DNA from: Pseudomonadota bacterium
GTDB taxonomy: Bacteria > Pseudomonadota > Alphaproteobacteria > Acetobacterales > Acetobacteraceae
Direction: 5' to 3'
DNA: 6,209 bases
Assembly (NCBI GenBank): GCA_021828605.1
Contig: JAJZEG010000409.1
Location: forward strand, 1 to 6,209
Part shown: one piece after another, positions 5,712-6,209 of the stretch
Numbering within the stretch: the first letter of the stretch is position 1
Layout of the letters: every line of letters starts with the position of its first letter
The notes under the pieces: generated by a model
Seen by the model: only the letters and a program-made list of their open reading frames with translations
Told to the model about the DNA's origin: nothing
Databases searched by the model: none
Made by a program: the position numbers and the translations under genes

Positions 5712-6209
5712 TGTATACGGAACTGCTCTGCCAGAGCGCCTTTTCCTTCCTGGAAGGGGCCTCGCATCCGCAAAGCCTGGTGGTGCAGGCCAAGGCGCTG
5801 GGGCATCAGGCGATCGGCATTGCCGACCGCAACACAGTAGCCGGGGTGGTGCGCGCCCATGTGGCGGCGAAGCAAGCGGGGCTGCGCTTGCTGGTCGGCA
5901 GTCGGCTGGTGCTGGAGGATGCGCCGGATCTGGTCTGCTACCCCTCCGACCGCGCCGCCTGGGGCCGGCTCTGCCGGTTGCTGAGCCTGGGCAAAGCCCG
6001 CGCGCCCAAGGGCGAATGCCAACTCCGGTTCGCCGAGGTTCTGGCCCATGCCGAAGGACAGATTTTCATCGCCGTGCCGCCCCTGGTGCTCGATGATTGT
6101 TTTGCACCCTGGCTGCGGATGGCGGGGGCTAAATTACCCGGACAAATCTATGTCGCCCTGGTGCGCCGTTATGCGCCGGATGATCTGGAACGGCTGACCA
6201 TCCTGCAAA
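5711..6209 (+). CDS. dnaE2: Error-prone DNA polymerase DnaE2 (ImuC), N-terminal fragment (runs off the right edge)
   Basis: DnaE2 is the C-family alpha-subunit polymerase that carries out ImuA/ImuB-dependent translesion synthesis. The visible 166 codons cover the start of the PHP domain. The opening MYTELLCQSAFSFLEGASHP (residues 1-20) is the DnaE2 signature, followed by ALGHQAIGIADRNTVAGVVR (about 30-49), AGLRLLVGSRL (about 57-67), CYPSDRAAWGRLCRLLSLGK (about 77-96) and GECQL. This is well-conserved and shows no frameshift. Full-length proteins have about 1,000-1,150 residues, so most of the gene, including the catalytic aspartates, lies outside the window. ATG 5711 overlaps the imuB stop in TGATG, and no ribosome binding sequence precedes it, so translation probably depends on termination of imuB. 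Control is by the LexA box at 3872-3886 as the third gene of the operon. Confidence 0.93.
   Translation, partial: MYTELLCQSAFSFLEGASHPQSLVVQAKALGHQAIGIADRNTVAGVVRAHVAAKQAGLRLLVGSRLVLEDAPDLVCYPSDRAAWGRLCRLLSLGKARAPKGECQLRFAEVLAHAEGQIFIAVPPLVLDDCFAPWLRMAGAKLPGQIYVALVRRYAPDDLERLTILQ

Overview
The window is about 6.2 kb of GC-rich, densely packed DNA from an alphaproteobacterium. The evidence is a short-form HPr kinase on the minus strand, a DegP/DegS-like protease cotranscribed with an OmpR-type two-component system, and an imuA-imuB-dnaE2 mutagenesis operon preceded by the alphaproteobacterial LexA box GTTC-N7-GTTC. The protein styles resemble Rhodospirillales/Acetobacterales, but genus cannot be fixed from the sequence alone.

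Left edge (1-91, minus strand): the first 30 codons of an hprK-type HPr kinase/phosphorylase with its P-loop. A divergent intergenic region (about 92-381) follows. It carries a near-perfect 22-bp tandem duplication (301-344) and degenerate relatives upstream of it, a good candidate operator array for the operon to its right.

Envelope-stress operon (382-3654, plus strand): a trypsin-like HtrA protease with one PDZ domain and a twin-arginine-like signal peptide, an OmpR/PhoB-type response regulator (start and protease stop share one base), and a HAMP histidine kinase (7-nt gap). The likely logic is that the kinase senses envelope stress, the regulator activates the operon through the upstream repeats, and the protease clears damaged exported proteins. 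The regulation is inferred.

AT-rich gap (3655-about 3880): this contains two inverted repeats, one of them a 47-nt imperfect hairpin with 18 complementary positions, and then a LexA operator with an overlapping candidate promoter.

SOS mutasome operon (about 3881-6209, plus strand, runs off the window): imuA, imuB and the first 166 codons of dnaE2, translationally coupled by overlaps (47 nt and 1 nt). The products are the accessory proteins and the polymerase of error-prone translesion synthesis. The most unusual point is ImuB. It goes from its normal N-terminal residues almost directly to the region before the Y-family 'LDITG' segment, so it appears to lack the fingers portion and to be about 65-75 residues shorter than usual. 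Its beta-clamp motif also looks degenerate.

I see no RNA genes, insertion sequences, CRISPR arrays or phage genes.
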